A DNA stretch of 64,000 bases. Origin: Acidimicrobiaceae bacterium. GTDB taxonomy: Bacteria > Actinomycetota > Acidimicrobiia > Acidimicrobiales > MedAcidi-G1. Below are positions 41,034 to 49,723 of the stretch, piece by piece. The position numbers and the translations under genes were made by a program. The notes under the pieces are model-generated. The model had not been told where the DNA came from. It was given only the letters and a program-made list of their open reading frames with translations, and did not search any database. Within the stretch, counting starts at the first letter, position 1, and each line of letters opens with the position of its first letter. The stretch is taken from assembly GCA_002717365.1 (NCBI GenBank), contig PBDJ01000027.1, positions 17,717-81,716 of the forward strand, read 5' to 3'.

Positions 41034-41115
41034 CTCAGCCCCCGATGGTCACGCGGTAAGCCGACGTAACTGACTAGCTCAGCCCCCGGTGGTCACGCGG
41101 TGAGCCGGCGTAACT
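41028..41115. repeat. 44-bp tandem duplication across a convergent gene junction
   Basis: Copies at 41028-41071 and 41072-41115 start with GACTAGCTCAGCCCCCG and end with CGTAACT, with three differences. Copy 1 contains the stop codon of the giant lipoprotein (TAG 41031-41033). Copy 2 contains the stop and last codons of the ABC permease (41093 onward). Each copy carries both gene ends, so only the junction was duplicated. Confidence 0.85.
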
Positions 41116-41893
41116 GGTGAACGGCAAGGGCCCCGGCAACAGCCACCATGGAACCGAGAGCCACGAGACCTGGCCACGTCGTCGTCCAGGTGAGGTCGCC
41201 CAGGAACCCTTGACGGGCAAACCGCAGCACGTTGGTGACCGGGTTCACCCTGGCAACGGCATGGAGCCAGCCGTTCATGAAGTGGATCGGCACCTGGCCG
41301 GTGGACAGGAACATCAAACTGAACCCGCAGACCTGGATCAAGATCATGGAGCGCATTGTGCGAAATCGGTAGACGACCGCCAGGCCGAGGAGGCAGAACG
41401 CAGAGGCCATGCCCGCCGTAGCCACGTAAACGGTCACCAGGGCAAGTGGGCCGCCGGGCAGCCTGAGCCCTCCGAGGGCCGAGACGAACAGCACGCCAGT
41501 CGTCGGGATCGTCGACCGCAGAGCGCTGTAGGCCATCGTTCCAACCAGGATCGGCACCCGGCTACCGGGAGTCAGCAACAGCCGGTCAAAAAAGCCGTTC
41601 TCGATGTCCTCGGCAGTGGTCGAGGCACCACCCACACCGGCGAACACCGCCCCCTGCATTGCCGCGTATACCGCCATCCAGTTAAAGACGTTGTCGGTCC
41701 CGTAACCCTCGACCCGGGTGAGGGACACGAATGCCCCGGTGAAACTCAGAACGAAGATCAGCGGCATCAGGAGTACCGGCATAATCAAGGTTGGTCGCGC
41801 CATGATGCGGCGCATCCCCCGACCACAGACCGCCGATGCCACCATGCCAGCGAATCCAAGATTCGTGGGGTGATCGACTGTGGCGGCGCTCAT
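41093..41893 (-). CDS. ABC-2 type exporter permease, second subunit
   Basis: A 266-residue membrane protein of the DrrB/ABC-2 class. Six hydrophobic segments are visible, with the family's signature after the second (TAEDIENGFFDRLLLTPGSR) and VARVNPVTNVLRFARQGFLG near the C-terminus. ATG 41893 overlaps the upstream permease stop (ATGA) and was preferred to a longer frame lacking family features. With the next two genes it forms a heterodimeric exporter of the daunorubicin/nodulation type. Its 3' end lies in the tandem duplication described separately. Confidence 0.9.
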   Translation of the reverse strand: MSAATVDHPTNLGFAGMVASAVCGRGMRRIMARPTLIMPVLLMPLIFVLSFTGAFVSLTRVEGYGTDNVFNWMAVYAAMQGAVFAGVGGASTTAEDIENGFFDRLLLTPGSRVPILVGTMAYSALRSTIPTTGVLFVSALGGLRLPGGPLALVTVYVATAGMASAFCLLGLAVVYRFRTMRSMILIQVCGFSLMFLSTGQVPIHFMNGWLHAVARVNPVTNVLRFARQGFLGDLTWTTTWPGLVALGSMVAVAGALAVHQLRRLTA

Positions 41894-42690
41894 GAGGAAC
41901 TGAGCTTTCGGTTCAGGGCGACCACGGCCATCGTCACCGTGACGGCAGAAATCACCAACGGAACGGCGAGTGCCTGTCCGACGTCCGACCACGACCAGCC
42001 CTCGAGGATGAGGCGCCTGACCGGGTCGATAATCCAGGTCACCGGGTTGGCCTCAGCCACCTCACGGAACCAGCCGCTCATCAAGTTGGTCGGAAAGAAC
42101 GCCGAGCTCATAAAGATGCTCGTGAACACCAGCGGGAACGTGGCGTTGACGGCCTCCTGGCTGCCCGTGAGGATGGCCAGAACCTGGCCCAGCCCTCCAA
42201 TGGCGATGACGAGGAGGACCGCTGCGGCCACCAGGACTACGGCAGCTGCCGGTCCACCGGCGATCTCGGTGCCGAACATCAGGAAGATGGCAATGATGAG
42301 AATCCCCTTGGCGGCAGCCACTACCACGGCCCCGCAGAGTCGTCCCAACAGCAAAGGAAGGCGCTTGCAGGGCGAAGCCCGAAGCCGATCAAAGAAGCCG
42401 TTTTCGATGTCACGGGCTAGTTCCGTTCCGGCTTCGGTCGCACCGAATGACACCGACTGGACGAGGCTGGCCGGCAACACGAAGTCGAGGAACGAGTCGA
42501 CGACCGGGAAGCCGGGCAGCAGGATGGCGCGGGTGAACTGGTGTGTGTAGACAGTGGCCAGCAGCAGCGGGAACACGATCCCCGGAATCACGTTGCCGAG
42601 TTGACGCCACTCCGTTATGACGGAACGGCGGGTAAGGGCCAGGGTCTGGACTCCGGCGAGGCGAAGCCCTGTTGCCGCACCAGCGTTCAC
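41890..42690 (-). CDS. ABC-2 type exporter permease, first subunit
   Basis: A 266-residue permease paralogous to its neighbour. LARDIENGFFDRLRASPCKRLP near residue 100 and VAEANPVTWIIDPVRRLILE near residue 215 align with the same landmarks. GTG 42690 follows the ATPase stop codon (42701) closely; the longer frame up to 42999 only overlaps the ATPase gene in another frame. About six membrane segments are visible. The exported substrate is unknown: lipids, glycolipids or drugs are typical. Confidence 0.9.
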   Translation of the reverse strand: MNAGAATGLRLAGVQTLALTRRSVITEWRQLGNVIPGIVFPLLLATVYTHQFTRAILLPGFPVVDSFLDFVLPASLVQSVSFGATEAGTELARDIENGFFDRLRASPCKRLPLLLGRLCGAVVVAAAKGILIIAIFLMFGTEIAGGPAAAVVLVAAAVLLVIAIGGLGQVLAILTGSQEAVNATFPLVFTSIFMSSAFFPTNLMSGWFREVAEANPVTWIIDPVRRLILEGWSWSDVGQALAVPLVISAVTVTMAVVALNRKLSSS

Positions 42691-42700
42691 GGTCGGGTGT

Positions 42701-43675
42701 TCACTGTTCGGCCCCCTCGAGGCGACGACCAGTCGCTTCGGCGAACACGTCATCGAGGCTCGGGGCGTCGAGTTCCAGGTGGGAGACGGTGACTCCGGCA
42801 TCGTCCAGGGCCCGGACCACCTCGGCCACCCGTGCTGTACCCCCGTCGAGACCGATAGCGCACCGACCCTCACGGGCCGGACGCTCGGGTCCGAAGCCGA
42901 CAAGTACCTGGCGAGCCGACTCGAGGAAGACCGGGTCGACGTCCACCCGCAGCGTCGGAGAACCGACCGTGGACTTGAGGTCCTCCGGTGAACCTTCACG
43001 AACCAGCCGGCCGCGGTCGATGATGGCGATTCGGCCTGCCAACTCGTCCGCCTCCTCGAGGTACTGGGTGGTGAGGAAGACTGTCGTTCCTAGTTCGCTG
43101 TTGAGCCGGCGCACCTCCTCCCAGAGAGCAAGTCGGCTAGTGGGGTCCAGCCCAGCGGACGGCTCGTCAAGGAAAAGGATGCTGGGCTCGTGCACCAGCG
43201 AGAGGGCAAGGTCGAGGCGCCTCCGCATGCCCCCCGAGTAGGTCGCCACGCGCCGACTCGCCGCACCGGTCAGCCCGACCCTGGCCAGGAGTTCCGCTCC
43301 ACGACTCCTGGACTCCGACCGGGAAATGCCGTGGAGCACCGCCTGGAGTCGCATCAGTTCGTTCCCCGTCATGAGCGGATCGATAGAGGCGTCCTGTAAG
43401 GCCACGCCAATGATCCGCCGGACATCCGCTGCTGACTTCTCTACGTCGTGGCCGCCGATCCTCGCTGCACCCCCGGTGGGTCGAAGCAGGGTGGTGAGCA
43501 TCCGGACAGTGGTCGACTTGCCGGCACCGTTGGGCCCCAGAAATCCAAAGACCTCGCCCCGGGTAACGGCCAGGTCAATTCCGTCAACAGCGACCACCTC
43601 ACCGAAAGTCCGTTCGAGGCCACTGGCCTCGATCACGACGTCGCCGCCGAATCGTGCCCCCGTGTTCCCGCCCAT
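42701..43675 (-). CDS. ABC exporter ATPase (DrrA type)
   Basis: A 324-residue ATPase and first gene of the three-gene exporter. Walker A is GFLGPNGAGKST near residue 45, the Q-loop region is VALQDASIDP, the signature is YSGGMRRRLDLALSL, Walker B is ILFLDEPSAGLDP and the switch His is in LTTQYLEEAD, where Gln replaces the more common His (TTHY). The C-terminal 90 residues contain the DrrA-type extension (DAPSLDDVFAEATGR). It is divergent from the methyltransferase gene at 43839. Confidence 0.93.
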   Translation of the reverse strand: MGGNTGARFGGDVVIEASGLERTFGEVVAVDGIDLAVTRGEVFGFLGPNGAGKSTTVRMLTTLLRPTGGAARIGGHDVEKSAADVRRIIGVALQDASIDPLMTGNELMRLQAVLHGISRSESRSRGAELLARVGLTGAASRRVATYSGGMRRRLDLALSLVHEPSILFLDEPSAGLDPTSRLALWEEVRRLNSELGTTVFLTTQYLEEADELAGRIAIIDRGRLVREGSPEDLKSTVGSPTLRVDVDPVFLESARQVLVGFGPERPAREGRCAIGLDGGTARVAEVVRALDDAGVTVSHLELDAPSLDDVFAEATGRRLEGAEQ

Positions 43676-43838
43676 ACGCGGCCCTTCCTACTCGCTGAAA
43701 CCCATCGGAGTGCCAGACGGGCGATGGGTAACCCGGAGCATCGGACCTCTCCGCGGATTCAGGCCCTGTCGATCAACCTGCTCTCCAGGCGGCCGACGCG
43801 TACCTTCCACCGACCACCGTCGACGGCCCTAGGGTCGG

Positions 43839-44633
43839 ATGATGCGGGACGACATCAGCACCTGGCACTACGGGCTGGTCGCACGCTGGTGGGCAGAGTT
43901 CAAGGTAGGCGGGGAGGACGTCGAGTACTTCCGTGGTGTCATTGAGCGATGCGGTGAACCAGCGTTGGACGCCGGATGTGGAACCGGACGCCTGCTGCTC
44001 CCCTTCCTTCGGTCCAACATGGACGTCGACGGCAGTGACGTCTCTCCGGACATGCTCGGCTGGTGCGCTGCGAAGGCCGAAATGGAGGGACTCTCCGCGA
44101 ACCTGTACCCACAGGCAATACACGAACTCGATCTGCCACGCCGGTATCAAACGATCATCGTTTGCGGCTCGTTCGGCTTGGGTGGCACGCGTGCTGATGA
44201 CCTCGAAGGTTTGCGTCGTCTTCATGCGCACCTAGAACCGGGTGGAACGCTCGTCATGGACCACTACCCACCCAAACGCGACACGGACTATGACCAGGCG
44301 CTGGTTGAGAGCCACGACCTCCCGCACCCCTGGCCATACCAAGGTGATCGCCGACGGACCGAGAGCGGAACAGAACTCGAGTTGCGGGTTCGCCTACTTG
44401 CAACAAACCCGGTGGAGCAGACCATCACCCGAGAGATCTCGGTGCGTGAGTTCGTGGATGGCGTAGAGGTTGACCACCAAGTCTATTCGATCGTGATCTG
44501 TGGCTACTCGATTTCAGAGGTCGAGTCGATGCTCGGAATAGCCGGGTTTGTCGATATCCGAGTAACCGGGGCACTCGAAGATCGGCCCCCACAGTCCCAA
44601 GACGAGTTCATCGTGTTCAAGGCGACGGCCTAG
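43839..44633 (+). CDS. SAM-dependent methyltransferase (class I)
   Basis: A 264-residue Rossmann-type methyltransferase. Motif I is LDAGCGTGRLLLPFL near residue 45, with the acidic residue of motif II in DGSDVSPDML. TIIVCGSFGLGG corresponds to motif IV, and LEPGGTLVMDHYPP is the motif VI strand. The substrate cannot be deduced. Tandem ATG codons at 43839 and 43842 are both possible starts. The neighbours give no pathway context; it stands alone between the exporter operon and the disulfide operon. Confidence 0.87.
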   Translation: MMRDDISTWHYGLVARWWAEFKVGGEDVEYFRGVIERCGEPALDAGCGTGRLLLPFLRSNMDVDGSDVSPDMLGWCAAKAEMEGLSANLYPQAIHELDLPRRYQTIIVCGSFGLGGTRADDLEGLRRLHAHLEPGGTLVMDHYPPKRDTDYDQALVESHDLPHPWPYQGDRRRTESGTELELRVRLLATNPVEQTITREISVREFVDGVEVDHQVYSIVICGYSISEVESMLGIAGFVDIRVTGALEDRPPQSQDEFIVFKATA

Positions 44634-44698
44634 GTCGCTTCGACCGTGACCAGCCAGCCTCCGGGGCTCTAACGGAAACGCCGAATTAAGCGATCGCC

Positions 44699-46213
44699 TC
44701 AGCCTCCGACGTCGATCGGTTCGGAAATGGCCTCGAAGTCCATCTCCTCGTTGTTCCACCGGGCGAGTGTCAGGGAGTCGCGCGCGTCGTGCTTGTCCGG
44801 ACCCAGTGAGGCGGACGCGTAGCCCGGGAGATCAATGTGGCCTAAAGACGCCGCGGAGGCGGCAAACGACTCGTTGGTGAGATGGGGTCCGGCAGCGGAA
44901 GCCACCAACTCGAACAGGGTGAGGGACTGACAGGCATTAACCATCCCGGCCCAGTGGTTGGTCTCTCCGTCGGCTAGGTCAGTGGGCGGGCGGACGGTCG
45001 TTCCGGCCACGGCGTCGGCGATTTGAAGACATCGCCCCCACGTCGGGTCGTCTCGGGAGGAAAAGTCCATATTGGTGATGACGAGCGTCGACTCCAGGTT
45101 GGGCGGCGGATCCTGCGACCAAGAACTGATCGAGTCGCCGTTGTGGATCAGTAGGTTGAACTCGCCTCCTAGACGTGCGAGGTACTCGTACGTGTAGGGG
45201 TCCTCCCCGACCACCAGGAAACTCGCCACTCCCTCCACTCGCGCCCTCTCCGTGAGGACATCGAGGAAGGCGATGGTGGCCGCCTCGTCACCCGTGTAAT
45301 CACTGATGGCGACAACCGAGACCGTCTCGCCAGTTACTTCGAGAGCGGCCACCATGTCGTCAATGATCGGCTGGTAGTCGGAATTCGCTCCGAGGAGCAG
45401 ATAGGGGCCAAGGTCGTCAAGCCACCCCGTCTCACGCAGCAGGTTCACGAAGGCCACGCCCCGTCTCGTGAGGCTCATGTCGTAGGAGATCCAGGGCGCC
45501 CGGGCCCGGTCGACTTGTTCGGGCGTGGGATGGCCGCCCACGAGAATCGTCTCGTGGAGGTCCGTGAAGCACTCGTTGACGTCCTCGGCACCCGGACCAG
45601 CGAAGCCATTCACCACAGCGAAGACCTGCTCGTCCTCGGTCAGTTCTGTGCAAGCGGTATCGGCGGTCACCGAGCCGACGGGTAAGAAGCTGCGGGAGAC
45701 GAGGTCGACGCGTCGGCCGAGGACCCCGCCTCGGCTGTTGATATCGGCAACCATCGCCTCAAAGACGGGGATCCAGTTGTCGTAGGTGAGCGATAGGTCG
45801 AAAATCTGGTTCAAGCTCTCGAAGTCGATCACGGTGAGACCGATCTTGATCGCTTCCGACGTGACACCTCGGAAGGTGTCCTCCAGGACGAACGTCGTCG
45901 TCGGAACGGCTGAGGTGGTTGTCGCTGCGATAGTCGTCGAAGTCGACACTGTCGTGGTCGCCGGTGGGGACATCGTCGAAGTGACGGTCACCGGGGCAGC
46001 GGTCGTCGGGATAGCCAAGGTGGTCGTCGCGACGACAGTCGTTGATCTGGGAGCTGTCGTGGTGGCCAATGCGATCGTCGTCGTCGTCACGGTCGCCGTG
46101 GTCGATACGGCAACCACCTCGACCGGCGGTGTGGACCCACCTTGCCCGCAGGTTGTTGTCCCCGCCAGGACAGCCGTCAGGACGGCCAGGGTGACCCGGG
46201 GGTTAGGTCGCAT
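44699..46213 (-). CDS. Branched-chain-type ABC substrate-binding lipoprotein
   Basis: A 504-residue exported lipoprotein with a type I periplasmic-binding fold of the leucine/amide receptor family. The signal peptide ends at Cys in LAGTTTCGQGG, then about 85 residues of Thr/Val/Ala repeats form a linker. The receptor part begins GVTSEAIKIGLTVIDFESL and includes DINSRGGVLGRRVDLVSRS, a family hallmark. No ATPase or permease gene is adjacent. It overlaps the upstream thioredoxin-like gene by 11 bases, so it belongs to the disulfide-exchange operon. ATG 46213 was chosen for its signal peptide. Confidence 0.85.
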   Translation of the reverse strand: MRPNPRVTLAVLTAVLAGTTTCGQGGSTPPVEVVAVSTTATVTTTTIALATTTAPRSTTVVATTTLAIPTTAAPVTVTSTMSPPATTTVSTSTTIAATTTSAVPTTTFVLEDTFRGVTSEAIKIGLTVIDFESLNQIFDLSLTYDNWIPVFEAMVADINSRGGVLGRRVDLVSRSFLPVGSVTADTACTELTEDEQVFAVVNGFAGPGAEDVNECFTDLHETILVGGHPTPEQVDRARAPWISYDMSLTRRGVAFVNLLRETGWLDDLGPYLLLGANSDYQPIIDDMVAALEVTGETVSVVAISDYTGDEAATIAFLDVLTERARVEGVASFLVVGEDPYTYEYLARLGGEFNLLIHNGDSISSWSQDPPPNLESTLVITNMDFSSRDDPTWGRCLQIADAVAGTTVRPPTDLADGETNHWAGMVNACQSLTLFELVASAAGPHLTNESFAASAASLGHIDLPGYASASLGPDKHDARDSLTLARWNNEEMDFEAISEPIDVGG

Positions 46214-46877
46214 CGGCACCCGTGGGCACGGCGCCCGAACGGGTTGCCTGATCCAGGGCGTAAGCCCAGCCTTCGGGTGGCAGGCCGCCGCTGATCCGGA
46301 CACGTACCCGACCGTCAGTCCCCACGACTACGAAGTACGGAAAGCTCCGCAGGCCGTACGCCTCGGCTACCTCTGAGCCGTCGGAGTCGCGCACCACCAG
46401 TTCCGACCAACCCTCGGCAGCGAACCAGGCCCGGGGCAGGTTCCCCCGGTCCAGGTAGACGGCGGTGGACACGGCCACCACCTCGACACCGGACGGGATT
46501 CCGTCTCGGTTAATCCACTCGACCAACTTTGGCATCTCGGCTTGACAGTGAGGACACCAGTGGGCGAAGAACGCTACGACGTAGCCCGTCCCGTCACCCG
46601 GTCGGACCTTTACCGTCCGGCCGTCGAACGTCGTGGCATCAAAGCCCGGTGCCGGAAGGCCGACAGCGGCATCGTTGATCGTCTCCTCGAATGTCGGGAG
46701 CGGCCCGCCGACCACAGTCACCGATCCCGTCTCTAGGCCAACCGGGTCTCCGACCTCGTCGCCGCCGCCGAGAGTCAGAGCGGCCACCAAGGCCAGGGCC
46801 ACCGCCCCGACTAGAGCCAGTACCACGGTCCGTCCTGGACCTGACCGTCCGACCGGTCCCGTGGGCGCCTCGCTCAT
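46203..46877 (-). CDS. TlpA/ResA-like membrane-anchored thioredoxin
   Basis: A 224-residue thiol-disulfide oxidoreductase. An N-terminal membrane anchor (VVLALVGAVALALVAALTL) places the thioredoxin domain outside the membrane. The active site is Cys108-Pro-His-Cys111 in AHWCPHCQAEMP, and the cis-Pro loop is in SFPYFVVVG. The C-P-H-C site is the DsbA-like variant that favours oxidation, rather than the C-x-P-C of reductants. It overlaps the DsbB-like gene by four bases (ATGA), so the pair probably forms an oxidative folding couple. Confidence 0.9.
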   Translation of the reverse strand: MSEAPTGPVGRSGPGRTVVLALVGAVALALVAALTLGGGDEVGDPVGLETGSVTVVGGPLPTFEETINDAAVGLPAPGFDATTFDGRTVKVRPGDGTGYVVAFFAHWCPHCQAEMPKLVEWINRDGIPSGVEVVAVSTAVYLDRGNLPRAWFAAEGWSELVVRDSDGSEVAEAYGLRSFPYFVVVGTDGRVRVRISGGLPPEGWAYALDQATRSGAVPTGADAT

Positions 46878-47428
46878 GATCGACCATCTTCGCGGTTGGT
46901 CACAACCCCGTCACGCATCGGCCGGCCGGCCGCTAGCACCAGAACGGTTACGGCGGCGAACCCGCAGAAGGCCATGAACGGGATCGACACGAACCCGAAC
47001 TCGTCCACCCACTGCTGGGTGCATGGTGCGGCAATGTCGCAAGATGATCCCTGATCTGGGTACAGCTGCAGTTGGTAGTGGTAGGCCGACAAGACCAGAC
47101 CGGTAACCGACAAGGGCAGGACTCGCCACCGGAGATCCGAATCGCCCCGCCACACGGCCAGCCCCAAAAGCACGACCAGCGGGTACATGGCGATCCGCTG
47201 GTACCAGCAGAACTCGCAGGGAACGAAGCCTCCAACCTCGGAGAACCAGAGGCTAGCCACCGTGGACACGACAGCTATCGAGAAGGCCAGACGCAAGGCG
47301 TCGGTCCGCAGGGCTTCTAGGCGGCAACGACCACCTTTGCTGCACAGCAACACCCCGACGGCTAAAGCGATGCCTAGAGCCACTAGGGCCAGCAGGGCCG
47401 TAAACAGTGACATCTGGTCAACGGACAT
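46874..47428 (-). CDS. DsbB/BdbC-like disulfide-forming membrane protein
   Basis: A 184-residue four-to-five-segment membrane protein that reoxidises an extracellular thiol oxidase and passes electrons to quinones. The first cysteine pair is Cys71-x-x-Cys74 in VPCEFCWYQR, and the second pair is Cys130 and Cys136 in GSSCDIAAPC, as in BdbC. An extra N-terminal hydrophobic segment precedes the core. It is the first gene of an operon with the TlpA-like protein and a receptor lipoprotein, and is divergent from fabH. Confidence 0.9.
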   Translation of the reverse strand: MSVDQMSLFTALLALVALGIALAVGVLLCSKGGRCRLEALRTDALRLAFSIAVVSTVASLWFSEVGGFVPCEFCWYQRIAMYPLVVLLGLAVWRGDSDLRWRVLPLSVTGLVLSAYHYQLQLYPDQGSSCDIAAPCTQQWVDEFGFVSIPFMAFCGFAAVTVLVLAAGRPMRDGVVTNREDGRS

Positions 47429-47505
47429 GCGACATAAACCTACCGGCGGGCTATTTAGGAATCTTCAGGATGCCCTCGGACGGGTTGCGTGGTAGGAAAC
47501 GGGTT

Positions 47506-48609
47506 GTGCAGACGCGTGCCGAGATCACCGGATGGGGTAAGTGCGTGCCTCCGGTGTCGCTCTCTAACGCCGATCTAGAACGGCTAATGGACACCACCGA
47601 CGAGTGGATCGTCGAGCGGACCGGTATTCGGAACCGCCAACTGTCACACGTAGAGACAACCGATCTAGCCGAACTGGCCGCCCGGCGAGCCCTAGCTTGC
47701 GCTGGAATGGATGCCACCGACCTAGACCTCGTGGTGGTCGCCACCTGCACCCCGGAGATTCTGTGTCCCAGCGTGGCGGCCATGGTTCAGGATCGGATCG
47801 GTGCTTCGAATTCCGGTGCCTTTGACCTAAACGCCGCCTGCTCGGGCTTCGTCTACGGAACTTCGGTAGTCGCTGGGATGATCGAGTCGGGTTTCGCCGA
47901 GCGGGTCCTTCTAGTTGGCGCCGAGAAGTTGCACTTCGCTATGGACTACCGGGACCGCGGGACCAGCATTCTGTTTGGCGACGGGGCGGGTGCCGCCGTA
48001 TTCGAAGCCTCTAGGGACGGGGCCGGTGTTCTGGCCATCGACCTGGGCGCCGATGGCGGCAAGGGCGGCACGATGCTCATCCGCTCCATGGGATCGATGG
48101 GCGAACCGTCGGCCACTAACGACCCAGCGGTCCATCGCCTGCACTTCGAGGGACAGGCGGTGTTCAAGATCGCTGTGCAAGGCATCGCTGCGTCGGCGGT
48201 TCGGGTACTGGACCGGGCTGGCCTGACGGCCGATGACGTTGACTTGGTAGTCCCTCACCAGGCCAACGCCCGGATCATCGACTCGGCTACTCGTCGCTTG
48301 GGCATTGACGAAGACCGGGTGTTCGTCAACATCGCCGATCTTGGCAATACGGCAGCTGCCTCCATCCCCATGGCCATCGCTGACGCCCTAGAAGCCGGCC
48401 GAGTTTCCCCTGGGGATACGGTCGTTCTAACCGCCTTTGGCGGGGGCGTGACTTGGGGGTCGATCGCTCTCAGGTGGGGCGATCGAACCGAACCGGTAGG
48501 CGTCCACGACGGGGAACTCCCACCGACCGAAATGACGGCCCTCGACCTACTCCAGCCCAACCTGGCCTTCTACGCTCCGCTCCACGCCGACGACCCGCCC
48601 ATCGGTTGA
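47506..48609 (+). CDS. fabH: 3-oxoacyl-ACP synthase III (FabH/KAS III family)
   Basis: A 367-residue condensing enzyme that joins an acyl-CoA starter with malonyl-ACP to begin fatty acid synthesis. The triad is complete: Cys112 in DLNAACSGF, His in VPHQANARI and Asn in ADLGNTAAAS. The entry motif DEWIVERTGIRNR is standard. GTG 47506 follows AGGAAAC; ATG 47470 is an alternative. A C-terminal tail of about 35 residues after the usual GGGVTWGSIALRW end (ALDLLQPNLAFYAPLHADDP) is unusual and of unknown role. Related enzymes make specialised products, so the housekeeping role is likely but not certain. Confidence 0.88.
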   Translation: MQTRAEITGWGKCVPPVSLSNADLERLMDTTDEWIVERTGIRNRQLSHVETTDLAELAARRALACAGMDATDLDLVVVATCTPEILCPSVAAMVQDRIGASNSGAFDLNAACSGFVYGTSVVAGMIESGFAERVLLVGAEKLHFAMDYRDRGTSILFGDGAGAAVFEASRDGAGVLAIDLGADGGKGGTMLIRSMGSMGEPSATNDPAVHRLHFEGQAVFKIAVQGIAASAVRVLDRAGLTADDVDLVVPHQANARIIDSATRRLGIDEDRVFVNIADLGNTAAASIPMAIADALEAGRVSPGDTVVLTAFGGGVTWGSIALRWGDRTEPVGVHDGELPPTEMTALDLLQPNLAFYAPLHADDPPIG

Positions 48610-48625
48610 CTGGCGGCCGTGTCCT

Positions 48626-49723
48626 TCAGTCAACGGTGACAACCATGGCCCCCGTGTGGGCCTTGGCCACAAAAGCCTCCTGGGCGACGTGGAAGTCGGA
48701 TAGCGGGTAGGTGGCAGCCACTACCGGGTGCACCTCGCCTCGCCGGATGTAACCCACCAGTGCCTCGAAGACAGGCGGCTCGTAAACCGTGCAGCCATAC
48801 AACTCCAGGTCGTTGAGGTACAGGGTGCGCAGATCTAGATCCACGATCGGCCCGGCAATGGCCCCGGCCGTCGTATACCGGCCACCCCGGCACAGTGTCT
48901 CCAGCAGGGGGGCGAAGTCTGGACCTCCAACCACATCGGCCAGTACGTCGACCGGGCCCCCGGCCGCCTCAATCACTGCCCCAACAAGGTCTTCGGTCGT
49001 CCGGTCGACGCAGGCATCGGCCCCACAGGCCGCCACGTCGGCGAACTTAGATGAGCTGGTCACCGCCACCACTCGGGCCCCGCGGAGCCGGGCCAGCTGG
49101 ACGAGAGCCGTTCCCACACCCCCTGAAGCCCCAGTGACCACCACCGTCTGTCCGGCCGAAACCCCCGGACGGGTCAGCATGTGCTCGGCGGTCGCCCACG
49201 AGCAGGGAAACGATGCCAGTTCGGCGTCTGACAGGTTGACGTCAATTGGGTACACGTTGCGGGCTGGGATGGCGCAGTATTGGGCGTACCCGCCGTCTCG
49301 CTCCGAACCCAGGTAGCCAGCCAACGAGCGGTCGTCGGGGCGCCCGGGATCTCGGATCCACCCGTCAGCTAGCACCCGGCTCCCCACCAACGTCGGATCG
49401 GCCGCCGACCCGACCGCCACCACCTCGCCGCACGGATCGGCACCCTGGATGCGCGGGAAGGTCAGGCCGCTGCCACCCCACGTGGCGTCCCCGTCCACCT
49501 CGACGTCAAAGCCACTGGATCCGGTCGCTACGGTCACCGACTTTGAGTACCAGCCCACTCGAGTGTTCACGTCGGTGTTGTTCATGCCGCAGGCCCGCAC
49601 CCGAACCAGCACCTCATCGTCGGCTGGTACGGGCACCACCACGTCGTGACGGAGCACCAGCATCTCCGGGCCCCCATTACCCACTAGGTGAAGGGCGGTC
49701 ATCGTCTCCGGAATTTCGTTCAC
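48626..49723 (-). CDS. MDR-family quinone oxidoreductase / alcohol dehydrogenase-like protein
   Basis: A 365-residue medium-chain dehydrogenase/reductase. The N-terminal GroES-like domain contains FPRIQGADPCGEVVAVG, and the Rossmann domain starts at VVVTGASGGVGTALVQLA near residue 190. The structural and catalytic zinc cysteines of classical alcohol dehydrogenases are not evident, which suggests the zinc-free quinone reductase or enoyl reductase branch. It overlaps the upstream dehydrogenase gene by four bases, so the two are probably co-translated. Confidence 0.85.
   Translation of the reverse strand: MNEIPETMTALHLVGNGGPEMLVLRHDVVVPVPADDEVLVRVRACGMNNTDVNTRVGWYSKSVTVATGSSGFDVEVDGDATWGGSGLTFPRIQGADPCGEVVAVGSAADPTLVGSRVLADGWIRDPGRPDDRSLAGYLGSERDGGYAQYCAIPARNVYPIDVNLSDAELASFPCSWATAEHMLTRPGVSAGQTVVVTGASGGVGTALVQLARLRGARVVAVTSSSKFADVAACGADACVDRTTEDLVGAVIEAAGGPVDVLADVVGGPDFAPLLETLCRGGRYTTAGAIAGPIVDLDLRTLYLNDLELYGCTVYEPPVFEALVGYIRRGEVHPVVAATYPLSDFHVAQEAFVAKAHTGAMVVTVD

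Noticed and set aside
41117..42550. Long plus-strand ORF of 477 codons opposite the ABC-2 permeases
   Set aside because: It is antisense to two clear membrane proteins. Its product is rich in Arg, Gly, His and Pro with no domain, a product of high-GC codon structure.
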